From the NCBI GenBank assembly GCA_037178975.1, contig JASJZH010000005.1:6262001-6326000 (forward strand): DNA of 64,000 bases. The letters run 5' to 3'. Below the pieces are notes generated by a model. It ran no database searches and had not been told where the DNA came from. It saw only the letters and a program-made list of their open reading frames with translations. Shown here piece by piece: positions 12,359 through 23,689 of this stretch. Source of the stretch: Oscheius tipulae (Eukaryota > Nematoda > Chromadorea > Rhabditida > Rhabditidae). The stretch's first letter is position 1. Each line of letters opens with the position of its first letter. The position numbers were made by a program, and so were the translations under genes.

Positions 12359-12580
12359 ACTACTAAAGCGCAATGGTGTCAGCCCGTCTATCTGTTAGGC
12401 TGTGTGTCATGGTGTCTGCACAATTGCATGTCAACACTAATACTCAAAAACGCTCCTTTCATGGCAAGAGACAACAAGCCAGCGGCGGAAGAAACTGCTA
12501 CTAGGGAAGCGGCGCAGTCGCCTGTGATTAATTCTAAGCCAAGGCCAAAGGGCTGCGAAGTTGCGGTCGGCAGCTGGTTT
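12359..12580 (+). repeat. Dispersed repeat, copy 2
   Basis: Second copy of the element at 6981-7165, about 35 nt longer. It shares TACTAAAGCGCAATGGTGTC, GCATGTCAACACTAATACTC and AAGGGCTGCGAAG in the same order. It sits in the shared upstream region of the divergent CNNM and CAP genes, so it may carry or disturb promoter sequence. Confidence 0.7.
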
Positions 12581-12839
12581 CCAATAAACTTTACACTCTC
12601 TCTTACAAACGTAACCTAATCCGACCGATTCAAATACATGACAGCAGGAAATAGAGAAATGTTGAATCTTCCGGTATGAGCGAAAAGGTTTACCAATACG
12701 TACAAACTCTATTGCTATTGCCTCCAGGCTGTTATTTGACAGAAAACAAGTCTGCTCTAGCCACATTCTCGTTACCATAATGCTGACTCTGTAGGCAGTA
12801 CAAATAGCCAGTTTTTTGTCTGCACAAAGACAATTCAGC

Positions 12840-13738
12840 ATGAAAGTCCTGCTTCCAGTCTTCCTCTCCTCTGCTGCAGCACTTTGGTGCAACAACAGTC
12901 GCCTTGCAGATACTGAGCGATCCGATTTTTTGAATGTAAAACTCTGTCTGTTTTGTTCTAATAGGTTTCAGGCACACAACACCCTTCGAAGTCAGCTGGC
13001 TATGGGGAGGTATATAGCCCGAGGAATCAAGAAACCACAGGCCACTAACATGCTCGCAATGACGTGGGACTGTGGTATTGAGGCCTCTGCACAGAAATAC
13101 GCAAACACTTGTCCTTCTGGACACTCGGGTTCGCCCAACTTGGGGGAGAATCTGTACTGGCAGTGGAGCTCAGCTCCTGTAAGTATACTGATATACAGTC
13201 CAGATTTTCATTCTATACCACCTAGTATACTTTTGTTCAGATTTCATCTGCTGGTCAAGGCTTGAAGGCTTCAAGCTCCTGGGCCAACGAATTTCAAACC
13301 AATGGCTTCTCCAAAACACTGTTCACTTCAGATGTGCTCCGTGCAATCGGACATGCCACCCAGGTACCGTTCTGTAATTTTGTATTAACGGAATGATAGA
13401 TGTCCTGGGCCTCGACCAACCGAATGGGATGTGCTATCAGCCAATGTCCGTCAAAAATTAAGGGCTTCGACTATATGGTAGCAGTAGTTTGCCAATATGC
13501 TCCACAGTAGGTGAACATGCTTTACCTTGGAAGTACTGTTCCAGGGGAAATTACTACAATCAAGATGTGTATCAGTCCGGATCGATGTGTTCTGCGTGTC
13601 CGAAAGGATACCAGTGTGACAAGGTATAGAGTATTGTCAATTGTCTCTTATTCATCGACCACTTTCTAGATTACTGGGCTCTGCACGAATCCAGAAGTTG
13701 AAGTTGCAGTAGAAGTTGAAATCGAAGTGAGCTTATAA
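12840..13738 (+). CDS. Secreted CAP/SCP-domain protein (venom-allergen-like, ASP family)
   Basis: Six exons (12840-12935, 12972-13178, 13241-13363, 13400-13506, 13545-13623, 13670-13738) join to 226 aa. The signal peptide is about residues 1-15 (MKVLLPVFLSSAAALW). The CAP domain shows FLNAHNTLRSQLAMG, WDCGIEASAQKYANTCP, the CAP1 signature GHATQMSWAST and the CAP2 signature VVCQYAPQGNYY. The expected His and Glu positions are present (AHN, GENLYWQWS, GHATQ). After the CAP core is a Cys-rich hinge (CSACPKGYQCDK...GLC) and an acidic Val/Glu-rich tail. Nematode CAP proteins are secreted and occur in both free-living and parasitic worms; a specific role cannot be read here. The first intron is only 36 nt and divisible by three; removing it restores the canonical FLNAHN junction. 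A poly(A) signal AATAAA follows at about 13783. Confidence 0.93.
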
Positions 13739-14278
13739 TAAGAAAAGCCATGATGACAGAAAAAAAGTCGGTAGCTGTCAATGAATAAATGATTGTTTTT
13801 GCTACGATTTTTGCAAACAAATAGCGTTTTTGAACGATTAAGTGGTCAAAAAGACTAGCAGAGTTGGCGTCATTGCGAATGCACTTGCTTATGTCAGTCA
13901 GAGCGCTGGGACAGAAAATCTTCCGGAAGGACGTACGAATTATCGACGTTAGACCTATCTTAAAGTTGGGTATAGTAGTTAAACCGACGATTCTTATATG
14001 TTAGGATAATACAAGAATCTATTCAAGGTAATGATCTAAAGTTTCAAGTCACGGCGCTTTTAAACACTGTATATATCGATTTTCAAAGAAACATTCTCAA
14101 ACACACACCTCCAGATTTTGCAGACGACTGTTTTTGAATAAACACAATATTCTAACCGACTTTAACTGTTTCTGATAATATACCTTGCCTCGAAAGGATA
14201 CGCAGCGCGTCGTTCGCCTTTGAATGTTGATTAACTCTTTGCCTTTTTTTGAACACATCGTAAGAGGTATTAAGGGAG
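13739..14278. other. Intergenic stretch with poly(A) signal of the CAP gene
   Basis: An AATAAA lies at about 13783, suiting the CAP transcript. The rest has no coding signal and should contain the promoter of the next gene. Confidence 0.5.
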
Positions 14279-15474
14279 ATGGACGTGAACATCATTTATC
14301 TCCAAGAACTTCCTTTCTCTACAGCAGTAGAAGTCGCCAAAAAGGTGAGTCAATAAATCTGAATTCTGGTTTTCGTAGTGAAACCCACTAAAAACCTTGA
14401 TGAACAACTACTTTTCAGCTTCGAACCTCCGAGTTTGTCAAGACGATGAGAACTTGTAGATGGATGAAGAACATGGTCGAGGCTCGTCGCCACACTTTCG
14501 TCAAAGATGCCCTGAACATGGATTTGGCCATTTACCCCAAAGATGTACGTGAGAAGGACGACGAGACAATCAAGGAAAGGTTCGGATCTCTCGCACATTT
14601 CAAGCTGAATGTGGTATCAATTTCGGAATTTGACAACGATGTAGATTCACTCCAGTTTCCATTAAAAGGTGTTCTGTAGATCCCGGAGATCAAAAGACTA
14701 CTGGCTCTGCTTCGAGAATGCCGAATCTATATGGATTACCTACATCTGGATAAAACTGTAGCCCTGGCGGAAATGTTCGCCTACTTTCGGCCGACACAAT
14801 TCTCTGTCAATGTCTATCGCTACCAGACCTGTCAAATCGCCAACGAGGTCTTTCCTCCTAGTGGAATGGTTGGTCTTTTGAGTTTGTCTTCTTCTAATAG
14901 AACAGAGCATGCTGAAAGTTTCAGGATTCGATCAGAGTACAGCTCTCTCAAGAAGCCGCAATGCAACAAGTTCACCGGTTTCTTATTGGACGGAGCCGTG
15001 AACTGTCGATAACTTCACACCTCGAATTCAAACTGGCCGCCATGAAGCAGTTAATGGAGGTAAGATTCTATCTGATTTTGTTCAAACGTTTGTCTTCAGA
15101 CTGTAGCTGAGAGAGGGCATAATCAGGAGATCAATATCTTGTTGACGAAGCCATTTATCAGAGTTGGCCCTCAGACCTTCGACCAACCGTTTAGAGAGGC
15201 TGACTTCGGTATGGATCATCGTGTCTTCTCGATTGCCAGACAGAACAGGACTGCAGCTTTCCATCTGTTCGTCTTGAGAGGACCGGCTGGGGCAGTATTT
15301 ACAGCCTTAGAGGGAAAAGAAGATAGCGATGATCTCTTCGAACCGGTGTTTTGTATTCATGCAGCAAGTTTAGCCGAGTTCAAAACCAGATTCATTGATA
15401 ATTTCAAGTTTTTCAAGTACAATCTTGTCAATAGACTCATGGTCACAAGCTTTGTTACCCAGTACTTCCGATAA
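14279..15474 (+). CDS. Unrecognised intracellular protein, 328 aa
   Basis: Five exons (14279-14344, 14419-14640, 14680-14868, 14925-15059, 15100-15474) join in frame to 328 aa. There is no signal peptide or membrane segment. The first half is mostly helical-looking and basic/acidic mixed (MRTCRWMKNMVEARRHTFVK, LLALLRECRIYMDYLHLDKT). The C-terminal 125 aa looks like a mixed alpha/beta domain with several Phe-rich strands (PFIRVGPQTFDQPF, AAFHLFVLRGPAGAVF) and ends FVTQYFR. I do not recognise the family. The intron 14641-14679 is only 39 nt; without its removal the frame is stopped. An AATAAA lies at about 15716. The EF-2 relic faces it tail to tail. Confidence 0.75.
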
Positions 15475-15723
15475 AGGTTTTCCTTGTCTTTAACTGTTTC
15501 TCTCTTAACCTCCACTGACCAAGTAGATTGCCTTTTACGACACAGACCACAGGCAGTGAGTTCTTCTATGTATGGTCTAGCCAGGTCTCTGATTTCCTTT
15601 CAAAAAATTATTTTTGTCTATTACTAAATTTCTCCCTCCTATTCTAACAGAAAAACTAAATAACTCTTCCAGGTTCAAACCTTTATTTACAACAAATAAC
15701 TAATTAGAAAGAACAAATAAAGT

Positions 15724-16780
15724 TTACAACTTGTCCAAATAGTTGTCCAATGCGGGGATGTCTTCCTCCAGTCCTTTCCTCTTGCGAATATTGAGTACAA
15801 GCTGGTTCGGCTTTGTTCCAGCCTCAAACGGATCACCCGTTAGGATCTGCCAGTGGTCAAAAACGCACTGAGGGAAAGTTTCTTCTCCGGGGTTTGAGCG
15901 GAGATCGGCAGTAAAGCCTAAAACCGTAGATGTTTACAAGACATATAACCTCAAGAATATTGGGTCCAGTTCCATCGGGACCTAAGCACCATATCTTACG
16001 GACTTCTGTTGCATCCCATTCATATTTTTCGGCAAGAACCTTTGCTCGAGCCTTGAACTTGTCACAAGCATTTTCGATGTCATCAGCAATTCCGTCGGGC
16101 AGAGGAACGGCGGTAATGAAGAGTCTATTGTGCTTGTTGGATAGGCAAACTTGGCCAGACTCAGACTGGATGGTTTCGCGGTAGGAGACGACGGGATCCG
16201 ACTTTCTAATCGGAATGCAAGCGTGGTCTTCCTCCAAATTCTGTTTCATCTTAGTGCTCTGTTTTGCCTCTTTTTTCGACCTGTATATCTCTTTTTCCCT
16301 GTCCCTTACCACATATATAATCGACCACGACGAGAGCTCCGTCCGTGACTCGAAGTACAGCTATGACGAAGAGATGGCCAGGAGAGTCGATCAAGCTGTT
16401 CAAAAAACCGTTGTACTTCTTCATCTATCCATTGGTTTCGTATACCATTGGTTTCGCCTGGTTGTCTCCATTGATGAAACCAACGTCTTTCTTCTCGTCA
16501 AGCTCGAAGAATATAGAGATAGCCCTGAAGCTTGGTAATATTACAATGTGTAACTCACATTGACTTGATGGTAATGCATCGTTTCTGCTCATCTTTCCTG
16601 GTGTCGGTGAAGCGAGTCTACGAGAGAGTCGGTCAGTGTGGACTTTCCGTGGTCCACATGAGCGATGACCGACATGTTTTGTATGTTCTTCTTGCGGTCC
16701 ATCAGGGAATGGATTTCCGATATGGTGAAGTTAACCTGAACATGACAAAATAGTTGTCAATTATGAATGCGACCCACCAT
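15724..16780 (-). pseudogene. eef-2: Broken translation elongation factor 2 gene
   Basis: Three parts of EF-2 remain in order. The N-terminus ([17 protein letters not shown]..., then the P-loop [16 protein letters not shown]) is at about 16738-16560. Part of the G domain (SLIDSPGH...[12 protein letters not shown]) is at 16440-16310. A mid-to-late segment ([20 protein letters not shown] ... [14 protein letters not shown]) is at 16240-15950. The true C-terminus ([10 protein letters not shown] ... DNYLDKL, stop 15726-15724) closes it. Most of domains II-III and much of domain IV are missing. There is a frameshift with a small deletion near 16628, an in-frame TAG at 16427-16425, and a frame break near 15935. 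The start codon (16780-16778) is followed at once by an intron, and a second intron (about 16560-16526) sits inside the early G domain, so this is a decayed genomic copy, not a processed cDNA. A poly(A) signal persists at about 15685. Confidence 0.93.
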
Positions 16781-17361
16781 GTTCACGCTTCAAAATTTGC
16801 CTCGAGCAACTTCAGACGAAGGTAGAAAAAAGCAAAAGCACAGATGAGGCTGTACTCGGAAATGGGTGTCCCTATTTCTTGGAGCCCTTCATTGTCAAAC
16901 CATGGTTGCAATACTTCGAAATCTGAAACACACGCCGTGTAAACACCATCTAAACAAGCACCAAAGGGGAGGGAGAAGTTGCATTTACCCTCTCCGATGT
17001 ATGAAAACGATATGGAGATGGAAATGTGTACAGATTGCGAAAGTGCCAGAAGTGACGAGGACGGTTGTGCAAGAAAACATAAGTGTTACAGTCTGTTGTA
17101 AATGGCGATAACTACGTCGTAGAAATGCTACAGTGAATAGATAGCGTGACGTCCGTTTTCTGAACCGAGGAAGACTTTCAAAGGCATTGAAAGTGAAAGA
17201 GGACAGATGGAAGGGAGAATTAAAGGCACCTCTTCATTCTTGTTAAAATTATATGTCACAAGGGCGAAAACCGTAACAAATGATCACTCGAAAATCTCCA
17301 CTGTGAATTGAGCTAAGTATTTACAACAAAAACCATAAGTGAAAGCCCTGACTTCGAGATC
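16781..17361. other. Intergenic stretch, nothing recognised
   Basis: This stretch lies between the EF-2 relic and the 3' end of the CLIP gene. Only short open frames are seen (for example 16866-17111 on plus) without domain-like features. Confidence 0.5.
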
Positions 17362-20300
17362 CTAGAATGTATAATCTCTCCTCTTCTTCTGGCTGCTCTT
17401 CGGACAGTCCGCGGTGTCGTGACCAAACTCTTCACACTGGTCACAGTACTCTCGAGTAGCCGGTTTCTTTTTCTTCCCATCTGGGGTAGTCGAGAAGTGG
17501 GAATGGGTTGCCTGGTCAGCCAGTTCGCTCGCCTGGAAATGGATTGTTTGGAAGGAGGGACAGAGTGTCACATACCTGTAGAGGACAGTCGGTGGTATCG
17601 TGCTTGTCCCAGCATTCGCACATGTCACAATAGACTCGAGCAGTGACTTCCTTCTTTTTCGGAGTGAGAGCATCCAAGAGACTTGTGGGACTCAGCTTGG
17701 AAAGTTCCAGTTGTCGCTTCAGTTTTTCCACCTCTCCTTCCTTCGTGGCCACAATTCTGCGCAACAGGTTCAATTCCGACGAGGCTTCTCCAGAGCGCAA
17801 GTTGTCCACTTCCTCGGCCAGCTGCTTGTTCTTCTTGATCAGATGTTCACGCATCTCTTCGGCATTTTCCATCTTTTTCATGGCATCCGATGCCTGGATC
17901 TGGCTGTCCAGAAGCTCTTTTTTCATTCCCAAAACCTCGACTTTCAGCTGTGAGAGAGCATCTTTCGTCGTGTCGAGTTCCTTCGTGGCAGCAGTCTTCT
18001 CCTCGGTCAGCTGACGGATCTTGCTCATTGCTTCTCTAAACTCGGCAGCTTGCTGATCGGATGTTGTTGCACTCGTGGTAGACTGTTCCAACTTGAACTC
18101 GAAATCTTTGATGACCCTCTTCAGCTCGTCTTCCTGCTCCGAAGCCTCCTTCTTCTGAATTTCCATCGCGGACAGCAGTGCGTTTTTCTCAACCATTGTG
18201 GCCTTCAGCTGTGAGGTGGCGTTCTCAATCTGAAAAGTTGATGTCAGATGTCAAAAAGTACCCTACCTGTGATGATTTTTCTTCCAGACTCTTTTCCAGC
18301 TCTTTCATCTTGTGGGCAAAGCCGAAATGCTGTTCCTCTCCGTTCATTACTTTGGCTTTCAGCTCAGCCACCTCAGCTTCAAGCCTGTAATACAACAAAA
18401 GTAAAAACAGATTGAACGAACAAACCTCTGTCTCTCTGCAGCTTCATCCTCCAGTTCCTTTTCCAGCTTTCCCTGAGAATCCTTGTCCGAGAGCTCCTTG
18501 TCGTGACTGTTCTTCTTGATAGCCTCGATTTGACGACTGTGCTCCTCCAGAACAGAAGCATGTTGTTGCTGAAGTTGTTCAAAACCGAATTCCTTTTCCA
18601 AGAGAGTCTTCTTCTGTTCCTCCAGTTCCACTTTCGTCTTTTCCAGCAAATTCTTCAGTTCAGAGACTTCCGAAGTGGCCAGAAGGAGTTTCTCTTCAAA
18701 CTGGGAAGCTTTCGCTTGTTGTTCTCTCGTCTTCTCTTGCCTGAAAGTCGCAAGATGGAAGATATTCTACCTATGTCTTTCTCAGTCTCTGTTTCACTCA
18801 CCATTCACACAACAGCTTGTTCTTCTCTTCTTCAGAAGACGATCCGGAGACAACTAGCTGGTCGTATGTTGTCCGAAGGGTTGCTAGCTCTTCTTGCAGT
18901 TTTGCGACTTCTTGACCACGTTTCTCGAGAGCTGACACCTTCTCTTCCAAAAGGTTCTTGGTAGTATTCCATTCCTCTTCCAGACTCTTCGATTTTAAGG
19001 ACGCTTCGACCAACTCCTTCGTGAGATTGTCGCGTTCCTGTTTCAGTTCGGAAATCTTCTTGCCGGAGTCTTGGTCATGTTCTTTTGTCTGATCAACCAG
19101 GGTAAGGATCTGAACTCGTAGTTTTGAACAGAGGGAATATGAAGGTCACCTTGTCGTTGCTCTTCTTCAGCTCATCTTCCAATTTGGCCACCGAGGCATT
19201 CTGCTTTTCGAGCACATCTTTCAGTCCTTCTGAAGCGGCTTTCTCCTCTTTCAGATCCTTTTCCAACTGCTCCAGACGTGTTGTCTTCTCTGAACAGACA
19301 GCTTCGAGTTCTTTAATCTTGTCACTTGAGGAAGATAGCTGTGCATTGACACTAAAATCAGATAGTAAACTAAAATGTAATGACAGCAACACACTGTTCG
19401 AGACTGGACTGAAGAGAGAGGGCTTCATCCGTTTTTGCACGGAGGTCAGTTTCCAACTGGGAACGTAGGTAGGCATCGTTAAGCTTCTGTTCGGAATGGA
19501 GCTGTTCCTGTCCTGCAGTATCCGCCTTCGACTTTTCCAGCAAGTCCTTCAGTTCGGAGGCTTGAGAAGTGGCTTGGAGGAACTTTTCTTCAAACTGTGA
19601 GGCCTTTTTTTGGTGTTCTTTCGCCTTCTCTTCCCTAAGAAAGTTTTCGACTCTCTTTTCTACTTACCATTCAGTCAGTAGCTTCCTTTTCTCTTCATCA
19701 GAAGATGATCCGGAGAGAAGCAGCTGCTCGTATGTAGTCCGAAGAGCTTCGAGCTCCTTCTGCAGACTGTCGACTTCTTGCCCACGTCTTTCCAGTCTTG
19801 AATCCTTCTCTTCCACCAACTTCTTGGCAGCATTCCTTTCCTCTTCCAGAGCCTTTGACTTGGAGGACTCTTCAGTCAACTGCATCGTGATCTTCTCGCG
19901 TTCCGCAGCCACCTTTCCAAGTTCTTGTTCCTGTTCTAGAACCTTCTTCTTTTGACTCTCCACCTCCACAGAAAGGACGTCTTTCTGCTCTTCAGCAGCT
20001 TTCACGAGAGATTTTAAGGTCTCCAGCTGAAAGTTCAATTCCTCTAAGACAGAAATGAAATGATACCTGTGAGCTTGTCTCTTCCACAAGTTTCTTGGCA
20101 GTATTCCGTTCCTCTTCCAGACCGTTCAACTTTAAGAATGTTTCCGCCAAATCCTTCTGGAGATTCTCCCGTTCCGAAACCACTCTTTTTAGCTCTTCCG
20201 CTTGATCTAAGGCATTTTTCTTGTGACTCTCGAGTTCGGCCTCGAGGACGTTTTTCTTCTCTTCGGTTGTCTTCAGCAGCGAGTTAGACGAGTCAACCTT

Positions 20301-22823
20301 GGAACATAATAATGCAGAAGACATTGTTTTACCTGTGAGGACTTCTCTTCCAGTCTCTTTACCAGCTCCTGCGTCTTCTGAACAAGGCCGAGATGCTCTT
20401 TCTCTCCAGCTGCTATCTTTGTTTTCAGCTCGGTCATCTCAATTTCCAGTCTGGAAAACACGCAGAAGTTGATGAAGACTTAGAAATATAACCTATGCTT
20501 CTCTCCCGACATCTCCTCCAGTTCCTTTTCCAGCTTTCCCTGAGAATCCTTGTCCGAGAGCTCCTTGTCGTGACTGTTCTTCTTGATAGCCTCGATTTGA
20601 CGACTGTTCTCCTCCAGAACAGAAGCATATTGTTGCTGAAGTTGTTCAAGGCCGGATTCTTTCTCCAAAAGAGTCTTCTTCTGCTCCTCGAGCTCATTTT
20701 TCTTCTTTTCCAGCAAGTTCTTCAGTTCAGAGGCTTCCGAAGTGACTATTGTAAGTTTCTCTTCGAACTGGAATGCCTTCACTTGTTGTTCTTTCGCTTT
20801 CTCTTCCCTGAAAATGACTTTCGGTTTAAAAATATTAAAAAGACGTACCATCCAGAAGAAGCTGCATTTTTCTCGTCGAGATTCTTCTCCAATTGATTCA
20901 ACTGCGTCGTTTTCGTGGAAATGAGATCATGTAGTTCTTTGACCTGCTCAGTGGAAGAAGCAAGCTGTGTTTTGACTCTGAAAGTCACTGTTAGAAATTG
21001 AAAAAAATGAAAGAACTGACTGATCAAGATTACTCCGAAGAGAGTTGAGCTCTTGGTCGCGGCTCGCTGCCAACTCTTCGTTTTCTCGTTTCAAATTAGC
21101 TGCAGCGGCTTCAGACTTTTTGACAGCTTGTTCCAATTCTTGAACTTTTGCATTAAGCTGTTCCACGACTGATCCTTGTTGTGACGAGAGTATGGCTATT
21201 TTCTGCTGTTCGGCCAAGAGGTCGGCTTCTTTCTGACCAAGACTCTCTGAAAGTCAATGTTTGAAGAGACAAGTCTTGAAGTTACCTTTCAACTGATTCT
21301 GTTCCCTCTGCAAGACCTCGATCTCCTTCTTTTTGGCATCAAGGACGACTGACAGACTACTCTTTTCAGAGTCAGAGGAGGAGCTCACAGTCTGGAGCTG
21401 TGTTTCCAGTTCAGATCTCTTCATCTGCTCCATGGACAGCTTCTCTCGACTCTGTAAACGCACTTAAAGTTGGCTATCTCTATCATATTCCTGTCAGGCC
21501 CTCTTTCCCCAAACGTACCTCTGCTATCTCCTTCTCAAATTTGGCCAGTTTCGCCTGCAATTCCCCAATTTTTTCCAAGTCTGCAGTCGGTGCAGTTGCC
21601 GTCACTCCAATAGTCTCGATTTTCTTCTGCAACTCCTCGATCTCGCACTCTTTCGTAACATTGTCCTCTTCGATTTGGAAACGGAGATCATCGACTTCTT
21701 TCTTCTTTGCTGCTAGTTCAGTCTTCAGAGCTTGAATGCTATTCTCGGACGTCTTCAACTTCTCATCCAGTTTGCGAATCTGCTCGCCTTGTTCGCTCGG
21801 ACTGTAGTCGTGAAGCTCCCGCTCGGCCATCAGCTGTTCAATGTGTTTCTCCTTTTCCTCTAGGGCTTTCTGGAAACGCACACTATATGAGTCAAATTGT
21901 GAAAAAGCCTTACTTGAAGAGCTCTGATCATCAAATCATCCGCGACTGCTATGGAAGGTCGACCAGTAGGACGACGAAGGTGTCCAAAGCGGGAGGAGGC
22001 AATGCTGGACCGTCCGATAGAGCTCAGAGATTCGTGACTGCCGCTCTTCTTCGACTGTCCCACTTCCGTTCGCAGAATCGAGGCCTTGTTGTGGTGGACT
22101 TGAGCTGGCAGCTGTACTGGAACCTTTTGAACGTTTTTGACGGGGACGAAGATTCCGAAAAGGGGCTTGCAGACAAAGTATCTCTTTCCCTGAAGACAAA
22201 GAATGCGTAACACTTGCAAGAAAGTTTCAACCTGAACACTGCCGTCGTTTTTGCCCTGTGGTACGTCCAATTCCACTCCACACCAGACGCCACTGGCGAA
22301 TTCGGTCTCCTCGAGGAATCGAAGGGTTCCATTCTTGCCTCCGGTAATCAGAACACGATCACCGACGTCGAACCCATATTCTGTCGCGTATTTGCTAATT
22401 GTCACTCCTGGTGTTGGCGATTTGAAAAGGCGAGCTGGCGACTGGACGATTCTGGTCAGCTTGCTCGACTTGACGAAGAGTCCGTGTTTCGGAGGGCACT
22501 AAAACCTTCATGTTTGAAAAATGAGTATACAATAAACAACGAACCATGAAGTATTTCGTCCCATCAATAGTTCCGTCGTTCTTCCCTGCCGGCTCGTCCA
22601 GACTGAGTCCGATCCATTCTCCGACCGCGAACTTTGTCTGTCCTATGAAGGCTACTGTTCCGGCCTTGTCGCCCATCTTGGCTCTGTCACCGACCTAAAG
22701 ACTGTGACTGTAACAAAAAGGAGAGAGAAAGGGACTAACCTGCCACCCGCCGACTCCACTGATACATGATGAGTTTGAATAAACGCTCTCTCGACTATCT
22801 GCACGGACGAGCCTGTTCGCCAT
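17362..22823 (-). CDS. CLIP-170 family microtubule plus-end tracking protein
   Basis: The gene has many exons on the minus strand, starting at ATG 22823 (exon 1 is 22823-22740, [13 protein letters not shown]...). Two CAP-Gly domains follow: [18 protein letters not shown] ... [11 protein letters not shown] ... HGLFV, and [17 protein letters not shown] ... [11 protein letters not shown] ... FGIFV. Both have the GKNDG motif that binds the EEY/F tails of tubulin and EB proteins. A Ser-rich linker ([15 protein letters not shown]) leads into a very long coiled coil (about 21.9 to 17.7 kb). Two C-terminal zinc knuckles follow: a variant ([15 protein letters not shown]) and a canonical CCHC ([14 protein letters not shown]). 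The protein ends in YTF, resembling the ETF end of human CLIP-170 that folds back on the CAP-Gly domains. It would track growing microtubule ends. I did not trace every intron, so the total length is approximate. Confidence 0.93.
18430..18760 (-). repeat. Duplicated coiled-coil exon block in the CLIP gene, copy 2
   Basis: This segment is nearly the same at DNA level as 20490-20815. Both encode ELKNLLEK...[12 protein letters not shown] followed by [21 protein letters not shown] run of about 70 bases around the block encoding the second motif is almost unchanged, so the duplication is recent compared with the rest of the coil. Confidence 0.85.
20490..20815 (-). repeat. Duplicated coiled-coil exon block in the CLIP gene, copy 1
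   Basis: Partner of the block at 18430-18760. Neighbouring exons are also duplicated: [19 protein letters not shown] (about 18800-18900) matches [19 protein letters not shown] (about 19670-19760). An [14 protein letters not shown] motif recurs near 20100 and 19830. The coil therefore grew by copying groups of exons. Confidence 0.85.
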
Positions 22824-23680
22824 TCCTCATAGAGCGGACTGAAAACGGGTGAGTTCATTTGGAAGTGGAAGAGAAAGAGACGAGAAGGTTATTCCACTGT
22901 ATATCTACTGTCAGTAGCTCTCAATTTCTAGAACTGACAAAAGTAGCCCTACCAAGAGGGAGACTCACATTCCGATAGAGGCGCAGACGCTGTACTGAAA
23001 TGTTTTGGGAGCAAATTAGTAGCGACTGCAAAATTTTTGCTAGCTGAACCTTTTTTGAATTTCGCTTTTGGACGTTTGGAATAAAAAAGCGAACTACTTG
23101 AATGGATACAAGAATAAAAATAGTTGCTCGTGTAGCTAAAAATAGAGTTGACTTTGTCGAAAAAATTCAAAGACTGCTCAAACTTCAAGAGGCTTGGCTT
23201 TCGCGACAAGACTCTGGTCCCGCCGCTTTTCTTCGCTGTCATACATCTCTTCTAAAAGCATTTTTTGGCTCAATCACTGTTCAAGCTACGAGCAATGGAA
23301 CCAGACGTCTCGCTTCAAGATCTACCCTTCTCGTGGCTCTTCGTTGGCAAATTTTGACCGATCGACTAATAATGATGGATGCTATGATGGTGTCGAAACT
23401 TCTTCAATTCTTCAAACTAGAAAGTCTTCACTTCGACTTTTTCGAACAGTCTAGGCTTAACTTCCCCTTCCCTTCCTGGTAACTACGTAGTCTACCGGTC
23501 GAAGAAACCTTCTTTAGGAAAACATCCTTGTCGGTAACAGAAAAAAGACAGAGATGACCGATAAATTTTGCGAGGTCACAATTGGTAAAAGTAGATCATT
23601 GACTCTCCTCTACTGTTTCAAATTCAGTGACCTACTAAGACAATTGTGAAGGCGAGTAAGTTAGATTGGAGAGAAAATAT
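22824..23680. other. Upstream region of the CLIP gene with overlapping open frames
   Basis: Open frames exist on both strands (plus 23102-23482, 126 codons; minus 22949-23242, 97 codons) and overlap each other. Neither has a recognisable domain and at most one can be real. The region may hold the promoter or alternative 5' exons of the CLIP gene. Confidence 0.4.
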
Positions 23681-23689
23681 TCTTTTCAG

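Noticed and set aside
18503-18964. 153-codon plus frame inside the CLIP gene (also 19569-19955, 20495-20896, 21707-22210)
   Set aside because: These are antisense shadows of the Glu/Lys/Gln-rich coiled coil; the reverse complement of such codons is Phe/Leu/Ser-rich and free of stops.
23102-23482. 126-codon plus frame upstream of the CLIP gene
   Set aside because: It overlaps a minus-strand frame of similar length, has no start context or domain, and codon use gives no clear preference. Kept only as a note in the intergenic entry.
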